Assembly: GCF_003205295.1 (NCBI RefSeq)
Contig: NZ_QJRP01000003.1
Location: forward strand, 248,001-312,000
Reading direction: 5' to 3'
Origin: Pseudomonas mosselii
Lineage (GTDB): Bacteria > Pseudomonadota > Gammaproteobacteria > Pseudomonadales > Pseudomonadaceae
Length of the DNA stretch: 64,000 nucleotides
Of this stretch, positions 48,933-58,101 are shown one piece after another (the first letter of the stretch is position 1; each line of letters begins with the position of its first letter). The translations under genes and the position numbers were made by a program. The notes beneath the pieces are model-generated. The model made no database searches, was not told the origin of the DNA, and was given only the letters and a program-made list of their open reading frames with translations.

Positions 48933-49408
48933 AGGCGTTCCAGGCCGACGAACGGACAGTCTTCGAGCAGCTGCGCCAGGGCGCGACCGTCGGCGAGGCG
49001 GAATTCGGCGGGCACCAGCTCGGCGAGCGGGTAGAGCACGAAAGGCCGGGCGTGCATATGGTAGTGCGGCACTTGCAGGCGCGGCACATCGATGACCTGG
49101 TCACCGAACAGCAGCATGTCGAGGTCGAGGGTGCGGGGGCCCCAGCGCTCCTGGCGCACACGGCCCTGGTCGTTTTCGATGGCTTGCAGCGCGTCGAGCA
49201 GGTCCAGCGGCGCCAAGGCCGTGTCGATGGCCGCCACGGCATTGGTGTAGCGCGGCTGGCCGGGCAGCAGCGAGTCGCTGGTGTAGAGCGCCGAGGCCGC
49301 CGCCAGGCGGGTGTCGGCGATCAGGTCCAGCGCCTGCAGGGCGCTGCGCAGCTGCTCGGCGGGTTCATCCAGGTTGCTGCCCAGGCCGATGAACGCACGG
49401 GTGTGCAT
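48929..49408 (-). CDS. folK: HPPK, 2-amino-4-hydroxy-6-hydroxymethyldihydropteridine pyrophosphokinase
   Basis: A 159-residue HPPK of folate synthesis, supplying the substrate of FolP (also in the window). Motifs: FIGLGSNLDEP at the start and RWGPRTLDLDMLLFGD, which holds the magnesium aspartates. Starts at 49408, only 2 bp after the pcnB stop. Confidence 0.96.
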   Translation of the reverse strand: MHTRAFIGLGSNLDEPAEQLRSALQALDLIADTRLAAASALYTSDSLLPGQPRYTNAVAAIDTALAPLDLLDALQAIENDQGRVRQERWGPRTLDLDMLLFGDQVIDVPRLQVPHYHMHARPFVLYPLAELVPAEFRLADGRALAQLLEDCPFVGLERL

Positions 49409-49410
49409 GC

Positions 49411-50805
49411 TCAGTCCCAGGCCTGCTCGTCGTCGCGCTTGCGTTTGCCGCCGCTGCGCTTGCGCTTGCGTGGGCCGGCAGTGCCGCTGGCGCCATCGTC
49501 GCGGCTGCCGAGCTCGCGGATCATGTCGCGGCGCTGGCTGTCGTTGGCATCCTGGTAGTCGGTCCACCATTGGCCCAGGCCGTCGGTTTCCTCGCCGGCG
49601 CTTTCACGCAGCAGCAGGAAGTCGTAGCCGGCGCGGAAGCGCGGGTTGTCCAGCAGCATATCGGCACGCTTGCCGCTGCGCCGTGGCAGGCGCTCCTGCA
49701 TGTCCCAGATTTCGCGGATCGGCAGGGTGAAGCGCTTGGGGATGGCAATGCGTGCGCATTGTTCGGCGATCAGGTCGTGGGCCGCGCCGTTCATGGCCGG
49801 GATCGGCGGCACGCCTTGGCTCTGCAGGTACAGCGCGCGGCCCGGCAGGGCTGGCCAGAGCAGGGCGGCAAAGAGGAACGCCGGGGTCACCGGCTTGCCC
49901 TGTCTGACGCGCAGGTCGGTGTTGCTCAGGGCCTGGCTGATCAGGGTGTGGGTGTAGGTCGGGCGCTCTTCCAGGGCCTGGCTGCTGGCCGGGAACAGCG
50001 GCTCGAACAGTTGCAGGTCGACCAGCATCTCGAAGGTGATCGCGCCCTGGCCGTTGAGGAACAGCTTGAGGCTCTCTTCGAACAGGCGTGCCGGCGGGAT
50101 GTCACGCAGCATGGGCGCCAGCTCGCGGATCGGCTGAACGGTGTGCTTCTCGATGCCGAAGTCCAGCTTGGCGGCGAAGCGCACGGCGCGCAGCATGCGT
50201 ACCGGGTCTTCCTGGTAGCGGTGCGTCGGGTCGCCGATCAGGCGCAGCAGGCGGTTACGGATGTCGTGGACACCGTTGGCGTAGTCGAGGATGCGCTCGC
50301 TGACCGGGTCGTAGTACAGGGCGTTGATGGTGAAGTCGCGGCGTTGCGCGTCTTCTTCCAGAGTGCCGTACACGTTGTCGCGCAGGATGCGGCCACTGGC
50401 GTTGTGCGACGAGCGGTGGCTATCGGACTGGTCTTCATCCGAGTGCGGGGCACGGAAGGTGGCGACCTCGATGATGTCGCGGCCGAAATGCACGTGGACC
50501 AGCTTGAAGCGCCGGCCGATGATACGGGCGTTGCGGAACTCCGCGCGGACCTGCTCGGGCGTGGCGCTGGTGGCGACGTCGAAGTCCTTGGGCGTGATGC
50601 CCAGCAGCAGGTCGCGCACGCAGCCACCGACCAGGTAGGCCTGGTAACCGGCCGCCTGCAGGCGCTCGACGATGCTCACGGCATGGCGGCTGAACTGGCT
50701 GCGCTGCAGCGAGTGCTGGCTCTTGTTGATCACTTCAGGCGTGGTGCGCCTGTGGTGCTGGCCACGAACGGGCGGGCGGAACGACTGGAACAGCTTCTTC
50801 AGCAT
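49411..50805 (-). CDS. pcnB: Poly(A) polymerase I
   Basis: A 464-residue class II nucleotidyltransferase that polyadenylates RNA 3' ends. Catalytic motif AYLVGGCVRDLLLG followed by DFDVATSA; RRDFTINALYYDP and the VRMLRAVRFAAKL helix follow, then a basic tail (RKRKRSGGKRKRDDE). PcnB rather than the CCA enzyme by length, tail and pairing with folK. ATG 50805 is chosen over GTG 50814 on family N-terminus. Confidence 0.95.
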   Translation of the reverse strand: MLKKLFQSFRPPVRGQHHRRTTPEVINKSQHSLQRSQFSRHAVSIVERLQAAGYQAYLVGGCVRDLLLGITPKDFDVATSATPEQVRAEFRNARIIGRRFKLVHVHFGRDIIEVATFRAPHSDEDQSDSHRSSHNASGRILRDNVYGTLEEDAQRRDFTINALYYDPVSERILDYANGVHDIRNRLLRLIGDPTHRYQEDPVRMLRAVRFAAKLDFGIEKHTVQPIRELAPMLRDIPPARLFEESLKLFLNGQGAITFEMLVDLQLFEPLFPASSQALEERPTYTHTLISQALSNTDLRVRQGKPVTPAFLFAALLWPALPGRALYLQSQGVPPIPAMNGAAHDLIAEQCARIAIPKRFTLPIREIWDMQERLPRRSGKRADMLLDNPRFRAGYDFLLLRESAGEETDGLGQWWTDYQDANDSQRRDMIRELGSRDDGASGTAGPRKRKRSGGKRKRDDEQAWD

Positions 50806-50924
50806 GGGATGCACTGTTTGAAGGAATGATCGGCCAAGGATAGGAGAATGGCCGCATGATGGGCGGGGATTCTAGCATTTACTGGGGGAATGGTGTAGGC
50901 GGTATGCCAAGGGCGATGCGAAGG

Positions 50925-51301
50925 GGAGAAACGACATGGGGAGCCGAAGCTCCCCATCAAGTCGTTGCGTGCTCTTATTGTTCTTCTGTCGGGCTTTTTG
51001 TTTTTGTTGAATGCCCTGTCCACAAATCTCGAAGCTTGTGGACGTCCCCCCAAACCGGGGGTGAAGAGCAAACGGATTGCTTTGGTCGCCGAGTTGATGC
51101 TGATCTGTCGATCCAATCAGTTCAGGTGCTGCTTTTTAGTGCAGTTTTTGTTGTTCTCTGCCTGATCGTGGGGCAAGCCCCAAACACAACGCCTCTCCAA
51201 AAGAATCAGTTAGCTGCGCCTCCGCCGTCTTGTTCTTATTGTGCGTGAGCCGTTTCGTCTTGTTCTTATTCTGAGTTGCAGTGCTTGTTATTGTTCTTGT
51301 A
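50925..51301 (-). ncRNA. crcZ: CrcZ small RNA (Crc/Hfq antagonist)
   Basis: An untranslated region of about 375 nt between cbrB and pcnB, read on the minus strand. At least six A-rich motifs of the AAnAAnAA type can be seen as their complements at about 51285-51300, 51257-51270, 51228-51240, 51143-51157, 50992-51009 and 50973-50986. It starts downstream of a sigma-54 promoter and ends in a hairpin (50936-50957). Known CrcZ RNAs sequester Hfq/Crc when carbon is poor, relieving catabolite repression. Exact ends are inferred from promoter and terminator. Confidence 0.93.
50936..50957 (-). terminator. crcZ terminator
   Basis: ATGGGGAGC-TTCG-GCTCCCCAT on the minus strand, followed by GTCGTTTCT. 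Confidence 0.88.
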
Positions 51302-51312
51302 CCAGACATATA

Positions 51313-51327
51313 GCAGGTGCCGTGCCA
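51313..51327 (-). promoter_or_regulatory. Sigma-54 promoter of crcZ
   Basis: On the minus strand TGGCAC-GGCAC-CTGC: perfect -24 box and GG-N10-GC spacing. Predicted transcription start is about 51301, directly in front of the first A-rich motif. Confidence 0.85.
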
Positions 51328-51424
51328 ACTTTTGAAAACCCAATGAAATCGGGGGTTTCAGCGGTTCGGGCAGGTTTTTGGACGGGGCAAATGTAGAAAT
51401 TTCGTTACCTTACGCCTCGGGGGA

Positions 51425-51450
51425 TGTTACGGCTGACAGGGTGGGTAACA
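51425..51450. promoter_or_regulatory. Probable CbrB binding site upstream of crcZ
   Basis: TGTTAC-N14-GTAACA is a perfect inverted repeat about 100 bp upstream of the crcZ -24 box. Further TGTTAC/GTTAC half-sites lie at 51404 and 51471. The neighbouring cbrB encodes the enhancer-binding protein expected to use it. Confidence 0.75.
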
Positions 51451-51487
51451 GATTTTTGCGGAAACTGATGTGTTACCGCGCAAACGC

Positions 51488-51553
51488 ATCGCGGGGCCAG
51501 CCCGCTCCCACGGACCAGGCAAGGCTGGCGTGGGAGCGGGCTGGCCCCGCGAT
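51488..51553. repeat. Long perfect inverted repeat (second REP class) after cbrB
   Basis: Two perfect 24-bp arms (51488-51511 and 51530-51553) with 18 bp between. The core GCGGGGCCAGCCCGCTCCCA is a different P. putida repeat family from the GGCCTTGTGTCGCG units. Placed 15 bp after the cbrB stop, it probably ends or stabilises cbrAB mRNA and insulates the crcZ enhancer. Confidence 0.88.
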
Positions 51554-51567
51554 CGGATTACACAGAG

Positions 51568-53010
51568 TCAGTTGTCGCTGGTGGCGTTGCTCTTGCGTCG
51601 CGGGATACCCAGGCGCTGGCGGCGTTCCCACAGGCATTTGCGGCTGACGCCCAGCTTGCGCGCCAGCTCGGTCTCGGTCATGTGGTCCTGGTGCTCGAGG
51701 ACGAAATGCTGGAAGTAATCCTCCAGCGACAGATCCTCGGTCGGCTCGTGGCTGGCGTTGTTGGCGCTGGCCAGGCTTGGCAGGCTGTCCAGCACGTCAT
51801 CGTCCTCCAGGTCGCTCAGCTCGATATCGATGCCCAGCAGGTCGGCGGAAATTTCCGCGCTCTCGCTGAGAATCACTGCGCGCTCCACGGCGTTTTCCAG
51901 TTCGCGCACGTTGCCCGGCCAGCTGTAGTGACGGATGGCCTGCTCGGCCTCGTGGGAGAAGTGCAGGTCGTCGCGGCCGATGCGTGCGCTCTGGCGGGCA
52001 AGGAAGGCATTGGCGATCTCGTTGACGTCGCTGCCGCGCTCGCGCAGGGCTGGAAGCTTCAGGGCGATCACGTGCAGGCGGTAGTACAGGTCTTCACGGA
52101 ACTGCCCGGCCTTGGCCAGGTTCTTCAGGTCGCGGTGGGTCGCGGCGATCAGGCGCACATCGACCTTCTGCGATTGCACCGACCCGACCCGGCGGATCTC
52201 GCCTTCCTGCAGCACGCGCAGCAGGCGGGCCTGGGCTTCCAGGGGCAGTTCGCCGATCTCGTCGAGGAACAGGGTACCGCCGTCGGCGGCCTCGACCAGG
52301 CCCGCGCGCCCGGCGCTGGCACCGGTGAACGCGCCCTTCTCGTGGCCGAACAGTTCCGACTCGATCAGGGTCTCGGGGATCGCCGCGCAGTTCACCGAGA
52401 TCATCGGTGCCTTGGCCCGGCGCGAGAGGTTGTGCAGGGCACGGGCGACCAGCTCCTTGCCGGTGCCCGACTCGCCCTGGATCAGCACATTGGAGTCGGT
52501 AGGGGCGACCTTGCGAATCTTGACGTACATGTCCTGCATTGGCGGGCAGGAGCCGATGATGCCGATCTCGCCGCTGGCTGGCGCGCTACCTGCCTTGTCG
52601 CTGGCGGCCTTGCCGTTGCCGGCGCGTGGCTCGGCGGCAGGGGCGGCGGCTGGAGCGTTCTGCCGGTCGCGCAGGATGCGGGCCACCGCCTGGAGCATCT
52701 CGTCGTGGTCGAAGGGCTTGGCGATGTAGTCCACCGCGCCCATCTTCATCGAGTCCACCGCCGAGCGCAGGCTGGCGTAGCTGGTCATGATCAGCACCGG
52801 GGTGCCCTGGCCGAGCTTGATCAACTCGGTGCCCGGGGCGCCCGGCAGGCGCAGGTCGCTGACGATCAGGTCGAAGGTGGCAATGCTGAAGCGTTCCTGG
52901 GCTTCCTGCACCGAGCCGGCTTCGCTGACCTGGTACTGGTTCCGTTCGAGCAGGCGACGCAGGGCCGAACGGATGATGGTTTCGTCTTCGACGATCAGAA
53001 TATGCGGCAT
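51568..53010 (-). CDS. cbrB: Sigma-54-dependent response regulator CbrB
   Basis: A 480-residue NtrC-family activator. The receiver domain ([20 protein letters not shown]; phospho-acceptor Asp in [10 protein letters not shown]; Lys in YIAKPFD) is followed by an Ala/Gly-rich linker, an AAA+ domain with Walker A GESGTGKE, the sigma-54 contact loop GAFTGA, and a C-terminal Fis-type helix-turn-helix ([20 protein letters not shown]). It activates crcZ and carbon/nitrogen catabolic genes. Starts 4 bp after cbrA. Confidence 0.97.
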   Translation of the reverse strand: MPHILIVEDETIIRSALRRLLERNQYQVSEAGSVQEAQERFSIATFDLIVSDLRLPGAPGTELIKLGQGTPVLIMTSYASLRSAVDSMKMGAVDYIAKPFDHDEMLQAVARILRDRQNAPAAAPAAEPRAGNGKAASDKAGSAPASGEIGIIGSCPPMQDMYVKIRKVAPTDSNVLIQGESGTGKELVARALHNLSRRAKAPMISVNCAAIPETLIESELFGHEKGAFTGASAGRAGLVEAADGGTLFLDEIGELPLEAQARLLRVLQEGEIRRVGSVQSQKVDVRLIAATHRDLKNLAKAGQFREDLYYRLHVIALKLPALRERGSDVNEIANAFLARQSARIGRDDLHFSHEAEQAIRHYSWPGNVRELENAVERAVILSESAEISADLLGIDIELSDLEDDDVLDSLPSLASANNASHEPTEDLSLEDYFQHFVLEHQDHMTETELARKLGVSRKCLWERRQRLGIPRRKSNATSDN

Positions 53011-53014
53011 TGAT

Positions 53015-55990
53015 TCAATTCTCTCGACGGTCTCGAATTTCAGGGGACGTCGCTACGACATGCCGGGGCAGGGTCACGCGGATCCGGGTACCACGTTGGC
53101 GCTCGATGTCGGCCGGGCTGTCGATGGTGATTTGCCCATAATGCTCTTCCACGATGGAATAGACCAGAGCGAGCCCCAGTCCGGTTCCTTCGCCCGGGTC
53201 CTTGGTGGTGAAGAAGGGTTCGAAGAGGCGGTCCATGATGCTTTTCGGGATGCCGCTGCCTTCGTCCTCGACGATCAGGTCGACGGTGTGTTCGTTCACT
53301 TCGCTGCGCACGCGCACGGCGCTGCCGGGAGGGGAGGCGTCGCGGGCGTTGGAAAGCAGGTTGATCAGCACCTGGGCCAGGCGCTGCGGGTCGCCCTCGA
53401 CCCAGTGTTGCGGGTCGCAGAGGTTGAAGAACTGTACTTCGAAATTGCGCCGGTTCAATGCCAGCAGACCAATGGCGTCCTGCGCGACTTCGGCCAGGCA
53501 TACTGGCTCTTCGCTGTTCTGCTGGCTACCACCGGCATGGGCGAAGCTCATCAGCGACTGGACGATGCGCGACACGCGCTTGGTCTGCTCGAGGATCTGG
53601 CTGGACAGCTCGATGATCTCGCCGTCGCCCTCGCGCTCCTCGCGCAGGTTCTGTGCAAGGCAGGCGATGCCGGTGATCGGGTTGCCGATCTCGTGGGCCA
53701 CGCCTGCCGCCAGGCGGCCGATGCTGGCCAGGCGTTCGGAGTGCACCAGCTTGTCTTCCAGCGCCTGGGTCTCGGTGAGGTCCTCGACCAGCAGCACCAG
53801 GCCGCTGTTGCCCGGGGCCAGCGGCTCGTCGATGGCCGCCTTGTGCAGGTTGAGCCAGCGCGGCTGGCCATCGAGGGCCAGGCGCTGCTTGTGCAGGTGC
53901 TCGTCGGGCACGTTGATGAAACCTTGCAGCAGGCCGCGCCAGGGCTCGCCGATTGTGACCAGGCGCGAACCGACCACATGCTTTGCGGCGATCCCGGTGA
54001 GCTCCTCCATGGCCTTGTTCCACATCAGGATTTCCTGGTCCTTGGCCAGCGAGCACACGCCCATGGGCAGTTCCTGCAGGGTCTGGCGGTGGTAGCGGCG
54101 CAGGGCGTCGAGCTCGGCGGCAAGGCCGGTCAGGCGTGAGTGGTAATCCTCGAGCCGGCTCTCGATGAAGTGGATGTCCTCGGTGACGTAGTTCTCGTTG
54201 CCGGATTTGTAGGGCAGGAAGGTCTCGACCATGTCCTGGGCCACGCTCGGGCCCATCAGGCCGGAGAGGTTGGCCTCGATGCGGTCGCGCAGGCGGCGCA
54301 GGGCGTAGGGGCGGCGCTCGTCGAAGGGCAGGTAGAGGTCGCGCAGGGCTTGTTCCACCTCTTTCTGCGCGGCCTTGGCGCCCAGCGGCTTGGCCAGCTG
54401 GGTGGCGAACTCCTGGGGCGAGGCGGCATGCAGCTCGCGGCGTTGCGGGCGACGCACGTTATCCACCGCGCAGGCCTCGGCGGCGCTGACCTCTTCGCTG
54501 CTGGCGTTGGTGAACAGCGAGATCAGGGTGAACAGCAGGACGTTGGCCGCCAGCGAGGCGATGGCCGCCATGTGCCAGCTGGTGTCGTCCAGCACGTAGA
54601 TCATGTCCAGCAGCGGGATATAGAAGCCCTGCAGGTTGCCCAGCAGCGGCAGCAGCATGGTCACCATCCACACCAGCATGCCGGCCAGCAGCCCGGCGAT
54701 GAAGCCCCGGCGGTTGGCGGTCGGCCAGTACAGCACCGAAAGCACGCCGGGCAGGAACTGCAGGGTGGCGACGAAGGCGACGATGCCCAGGTTGGCCAGG
54801 CTCTGGTGTGTGTTCTGGGTCAGGTAGAAGACGAAGCCGGCGGTGATGATGGCGACGATCAGCGCTCGGCGGGTCCATTTCAGCCAGCGGTAGATGTTGC
54901 CTTCGGCCGGCGGCTGGTACAGCGGCAGCACCAGGTGGTTCAGGGCCATGCCCGACAGAGCGAGGGTGGTGACGATGATCAGCCCGCTGGCGGCCGACAG
55001 CCCGCCGACATAGGCCAGCAGCGCCAGCGCTTCGTTGTTGGCGGCGATGCCCAGGCCCAGGGTGAAGTACTCGGGGTTGGTGCTGGCGCCCAGGCGCAGG
55101 CCGGCCCACAGCACCAGTGGCACGGCCAGGCTCATCAGCAGCAGGAACAGCGGCAGGCCCCAGCTGGCGCTGACCAGCGAGCGTGGGCTGAGGTTCTCGG
55201 TGAAGGCCATGTGGTACATGTGCGGCATGACGATCGCCGAGGCGAAGAACACCAGCAGCAGGGTGCGCCACGGCCCCTCCTGCAGTGGCGTGTGCAGGGC
55301 GGCGAGGGCGGTCTGGTTCTGCAGCAGCCAGACTTCCAGGCCGTGGGGGCCGCCGAACACGCCGTACAGCGCGTAGAGGCCGACGCCACCCAAGGCCAGC
55401 AACTTGATCACCGACTCGAAGGCGATGGCGAACACCAGGCCCTCGTGCTTCTCGCGGGTGGCGATATGGCGCGAGCCGAAGAAGATGGTGAACAGGATGA
55501 TCAGCACGCAGAAGGCGAACGCCACCCGTGCCTTGACCGGCTCGCCGGTGAGGATGCTGATCGAGTCGGCCACCGCCTGGATCTGCAGGGCCAGCAGCGG
55601 CAGCACGCCGATCAGCATGAAGATGGTGGTCAGCGCGCCGGCCCAGGTGCTGCGAAAGCGAAACGCCAGCAGGTCTGCCAGCGACGATAGCTGGTAGGTG
55701 CGGGTGATCTTGAGGATCGGGTAGAGCAGCACCGGCGCCAGCAGGAACGCCCCGGACACCCCCAGGTAACAGGCGAGGAAGCCGTAGCCGTACTGGTAGG
55801 CCAGGCCGACCGAGCCATAGAAGGCCCAGGCACTGGCGTAGACGCCCAGCGACAGGGTGTAGGTCAGGGGGTGGCGGATGACCGCGCGCGGGATCAGCCC
55901 GCGTTCGCTGATCCAGGCCACGCCGAACAGCACCAGCAGGTAAGCGGCGCTGATCAGGATCATCTGGGTCAGGCTAAAGCTCATCGGCAT
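53015..55990 (-). CDS. cbrA: Transporter-linked sensor histidine kinase CbrA
   Basis: A 991-residue fusion. The first 500 residues form an SLC5-type sodium/solute symporter with about 13 membrane helices ([20 protein letters not shown] at the start). A STAC-like linker and PAS domain follow, then HisKA with the phospho-His in [20 protein letters not shown] and an HATPase domain ([34 protein letters not shown]). Known CbrA proteins take up histidine and phosphorylate CbrB. Starts inside the end of cbrX, so translation is coupled. ATG 55990 or 55984. Confidence 0.96.
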   Translation of the reverse strand: MPMSFSLTQMILISAAYLLVLFGVAWISERGLIPRAVIRHPLTYTLSLGVYASAWAFYGSVGLAYQYGYGFLACYLGVSGAFLLAPVLLYPILKITRTYQLSSLADLLAFRFRSTWAGALTTIFMLIGVLPLLALQIQAVADSISILTGEPVKARVAFAFCVLIILFTIFFGSRHIATREKHEGLVFAIAFESVIKLLALGGVGLYALYGVFGGPHGLEVWLLQNQTALAALHTPLQEGPWRTLLLVFFASAIVMPHMYHMAFTENLSPRSLVSASWGLPLFLLLMSLAVPLVLWAGLRLGASTNPEYFTLGLGIAANNEALALLAYVGGLSAASGLIIVTTLALSGMALNHLVLPLYQPPAEGNIYRWLKWTRRALIVAIITAGFVFYLTQNTHQSLANLGIVAFVATLQFLPGVLSVLYWPTANRRGFIAGLLAGMLVWMVTMLLPLLGNLQGFYIPLLDMIYVLDDTSWHMAAIASLAANVLLFTLISLFTNASSEEVSAAEACAVDNVRRPQRRELHAASPQEFATQLAKPLGAKAAQKEVEQALRDLYLPFDERRPYALRRLRDRIEANLSGLMGPSVAQDMVETFLPYKSGNENYVTEDIHFIESRLEDYHSRLTGLAAELDALRRYHRQTLQELPMGVCSLAKDQEILMWNKAMEELTGIAAKHVVGSRLVTIGEPWRGLLQGFINVPDEHLHKQRLALDGQPRWLNLHKAAIDEPLAPGNSGLVLLVEDLTETQALEDKLVHSERLASIGRLAAGVAHEIGNPITGIACLAQNLREEREGDGEIIELSSQILEQTKRVSRIVQSLMSFAHAGGSQQNSEEPVCLAEVAQDAIGLLALNRRNFEVQFFNLCDPQHWVEGDPQRLAQVLINLLSNARDASPPGSAVRVRSEVNEHTVDLIVEDEGSGIPKSIMDRLFEPFFTTKDPGEGTGLGLALVYSIVEEHYGQITIDSPADIERQRGTRIRVTLPRHVVATSPEIRDRREN

Positions 55991-56150
55991 CTCGTTGGCT
56001 CTGCAGGATGAAGGTGACGACGATCAGGATCAGCCAGAGCAGGTAGGGGCGGTACCAGGCTCCGGTCGGCTCGATCCACCAGTCCATGATGGCCGGGGAG
56101 AACAGATAGATCCCCACGACCAGAAGCAGGACCAAACGATAGATGTACAT
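55974..56150 (-). CDS. cbrX: Small membrane protein CbrX
   Basis: A 58-residue protein with two membrane segments (RLVLLLVVGIYLFSP and YLLWLILIVVTFILQ) joined by a WWIEPTGAWYRP loop. It overlaps the cbrA start by 17 bp; cbrX-cbrA translational coupling is known in P. putida. The function beyond coupling is unclear; contact with the CbrA transporter domain is possible. A short gene easily missed between cbrA and gluQ. Confidence 0.9.
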   Translation of the reverse strand: MYIYRLVLLLVVGIYLFSPAIMDWWIEPTGAWYRPYLLWLILIVVTFILQSQRDADEL

Positions 56151-56302
56151 GCTGGCCTCGATGGGTTGGGCGCTGCGGGCTTGGACTTATTATTGGCGCA
56201 AATGGCTGGGGCGATGCTAGCGGGAATCGGGGCGGTTCGCCAAGGGGTTGAATTTGTTGGGCTTTTGATTTTGCTGAAACGCAGGGCTTGCTGTCTTGCG
56301 CG

Positions 56303-56430
56303 GTCCCTGTAGGAGCGGCCTTGTGTCGCGATGGGCTGCAAAGCAGCCCCGGCAATATCTGCGGCAACACTGAAAACCCTGGGGCCGCTGCGCGCCCCAT
56401 CGCGGCACAAGGCCGCTCCTACAGGGACCG
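56303..56430. repeat. Paired REP element with extended arms
   Basis: GGTCCCTGTAGGAGCGGCC at 56303 and its complement ending at 56430; the symmetry extends beyond the usual core by about 6 bp on each side, and the cores read GTCGCGATGGG. Lies between the gluQ stop and the cbrX start. The rest of the 56151-56453 gap shows nothing else. Confidence 0.9.
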
Positions 56431-56453
56431 CGTTGGCCGGTCGGATCAGGGCA

Positions 56454-57341
56454 TTAATGCAATTCAGCCTCGGGCACCGTCATCTGCCGCGCAATATGCT
56501 CCGGTCGCCACTGCTGCCGCGCCACCGCCAGCACCTCGGCCGGGCTGGCCCCCGTCAGTGCCGGATCCGCCTGCTGCCCCAATGCCCGCAGGGCACGCAG
56601 CAGCAACGGCGTCGCCTGGTCCGCCTCCAGCGGTGGCGAGCGGTACGACTTGCCCAGCTTGTGCCCGTCCGGCTGCACGATCAATGGAATGTGCAGGTAA
56701 CGCGGCTGCGAGAACCCCAGCAACTCCTGCAGGTACAGCTGGCGCGGCGTGTTGTCCAGCAGGTCGGCGCCGCGCACGATATCGGTAACCCCCTGCCAGG
56801 CATCGTCCAGCACCACCGCCAGTTGATAGGCATACAGCCCGTCGCGACGCTGGATGACGAAGTCGCCCACCTCGCGCCCCAGGTGCTGCTCGAACGTGCC
56901 CTGGACCCGGTCACTGAATCGGTAGATCAGTTCCGGAACCCGCAGGCGGATCGCCGCGCCTTCGCGGGCGTGCCCTGCGTTGCGGCAAAAGCCCGGGTAG
57001 ATGCCGTTGTGGCCTTCCAGCTGCTTGCGCGAGCAGGTGCAGGCATAGGCCAGGCCCATGTTGAACAGGCGGTCGACCACCGCGGCATAGGCGTCGTGTC
57101 GCTGGCTCTGGAACACCACCTCGCCGTCCCACTCCAGCCCGTAGCGCTCCAGCGTCTGCAGGATCGCGTCACGGGCGCCGGGCATCTCCCGGGGCGGGTC
57201 GGTATCTTCCATGCGCAGCAGCCAGCGGCCGTTCACGGCGCGGGCGTCAAGCCAGGAGGCGAGGGCGGCGACCAGCGAGCCGAAGTGCAGGAAGCCACTG
57301 GGGGTGGGGGCGAAGCGGCCGATGTAGCGGGAGTCGTTCAT
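56454..57341 (-). CDS. gluQ: Glutamyl-Q tRNA(Asp) synthetase
   Basis: A 295-residue truncated glutamyl-tRNA synthetase homologue that glutamylates queuosine in tRNA-Asp. It has the catalytic GRFAPTPSGFLHFGS (HIGH-like), LRMEDTDPPRE, zinc-site cysteines in CTCSRKQL and YPGFCR, and LGKSYRSPPL (KMSKS-like), but no anticodon-binding domain. It lies next to dksA, a conserved pair. ATG 57341 chosen (MNDSRYIGRFAP); an ATG at 57350 is possible. Confidence 0.95.
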   Translation of the reverse strand: MNDSRYIGRFAPTPSGFLHFGSLVAALASWLDARAVNGRWLLRMEDTDPPREMPGARDAILQTLERYGLEWDGEVVFQSQRHDAYAAVVDRLFNMGLAYACTCSRKQLEGHNGIYPGFCRNAGHAREGAAIRLRVPELIYRFSDRVQGTFEQHLGREVGDFVIQRRDGLYAYQLAVVLDDAWQGVTDIVRGADLLDNTPRQLYLQELLGFSQPRYLHIPLIVQPDGHKLGKSYRSPPLEADQATPLLLRALRALGQQADPALTGASPAEVLAVARQQWRPEHIARQMTVPEAELH

Positions 57342-57364
57342 GGATTGCACAGCTATATAAATGA

Positions 57365-57427
57365 AGACGGGGCGTACCCGTCGTAGAAAGCGGGCAAGCC
57401 CGCTTCCACAACCGATACGCCCCGTCT
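57365..57427. terminator. Terminator hairpin with a nested REP-like hairpin
   Basis: Outer arms AGACGGGGCGTA (57365-57376) and TACGCCCCGTCT (57416-57427) are perfect complements 39 bp apart; between them is a second hairpin AAGCGGGC-AA-GCCCGCTT (57388-57405) whose core matches the P. putida GCGGGCAAGCCCGC repeat family. Located between dksA and gluQ. Confidence 0.75.
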
Positions 57428-57441
57428 GCGAGGGTCAGGGA

Positions 57442-57888
57442 TCAGCCTTTACCGACAGTCTTTTCCTTCTTCTCTGCAAGCTCCTTGCAGTCGAAGCACA
57501 AGTCTGCGGTTGGGCGGGCTTCGAGACGACGCACGCCAATTTCAACACCACATGCGTCACACCAGCCGTACTCTTCGTCCTGGATCAGTTGCAGGGTCTT
57601 GTCGATCTTCTTGATCAGCTTGCGCTCGCGGTCTCGGTTACGCAGCTCCAGAGCAAACTCTTCTTCCTGGCTGGCACGGTCAGCAGGATCGGGGAAATTG
57701 GCCGCTTCGTCCTTCATGTGGTCCATGGTCTTGTCGACACTGACCATGAGCTCCTGCTTCCAGCCGTTCAGGAGTTTGGTGAAGTGGGCCCTCATCGGGG
57801 CACCCATGTATTCTTCACCCTTGGCTACCTGGTATGGCTGGACGCCATAAAGCGATTGACTGGCTTTTTGCTTTTCTAGGGTGGACAT
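57442..57888 (-). CDS. dksA: RNA polymerase-binding regulator DksA
   Basis: A 148-residue DksA that works with ppGpp in the secondary channel of RNA polymerase. The coiled coil carries the catalytic-tip region (NFPDPADRASQEEE, with the two tip aspartates), and a complete zinc finger follows (CDACGVEIG and CFDCKE). The start MSTLEKQKASQSLYG at 57888 fits the family. gluQ follows on the same strand. Confidence 0.97.
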   Translation of the reverse strand: MSTLEKQKASQSLYGVQPYQVAKGEEYMGAPMRAHFTKLLNGWKQELMVSVDKTMDHMKDEAANFPDPADRASQEEEFALELRNRDRERKLIKKIDKTLQLIQDEEYGWCDACGVEIGVRRLEARPTADLCFDCKELAEKKEKTVGKG

Positions 57889-58101
57889 GAATAGACCGCC
57901 TCTCACTCATCTGATCCAATGCGCAGGCTTGCTTCCATCTCCGGCGCCCGCCGGCCCTGCGACTGCGAGCCGCCGAACTTACCAGATAGATCCGGGGTGC
58001 GCTACCCCGCCCTATGCCTGCCTTTGACAGCGGCTTGACCGGCGCGTTCGTTGGCGTGCACAGGTAGAATCACCAGTTTAGACCCAATTGAGAGAAGGCC
58101 C

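Noticed and set aside
56030..56410. Frame opposite the cbrX leader reading through a REP
   Set aside because: It is produced by the REP and by an alternative frame of cbrX; the 58-residue cbrX frame has clear membrane helices and overlaps cbrA as expected.
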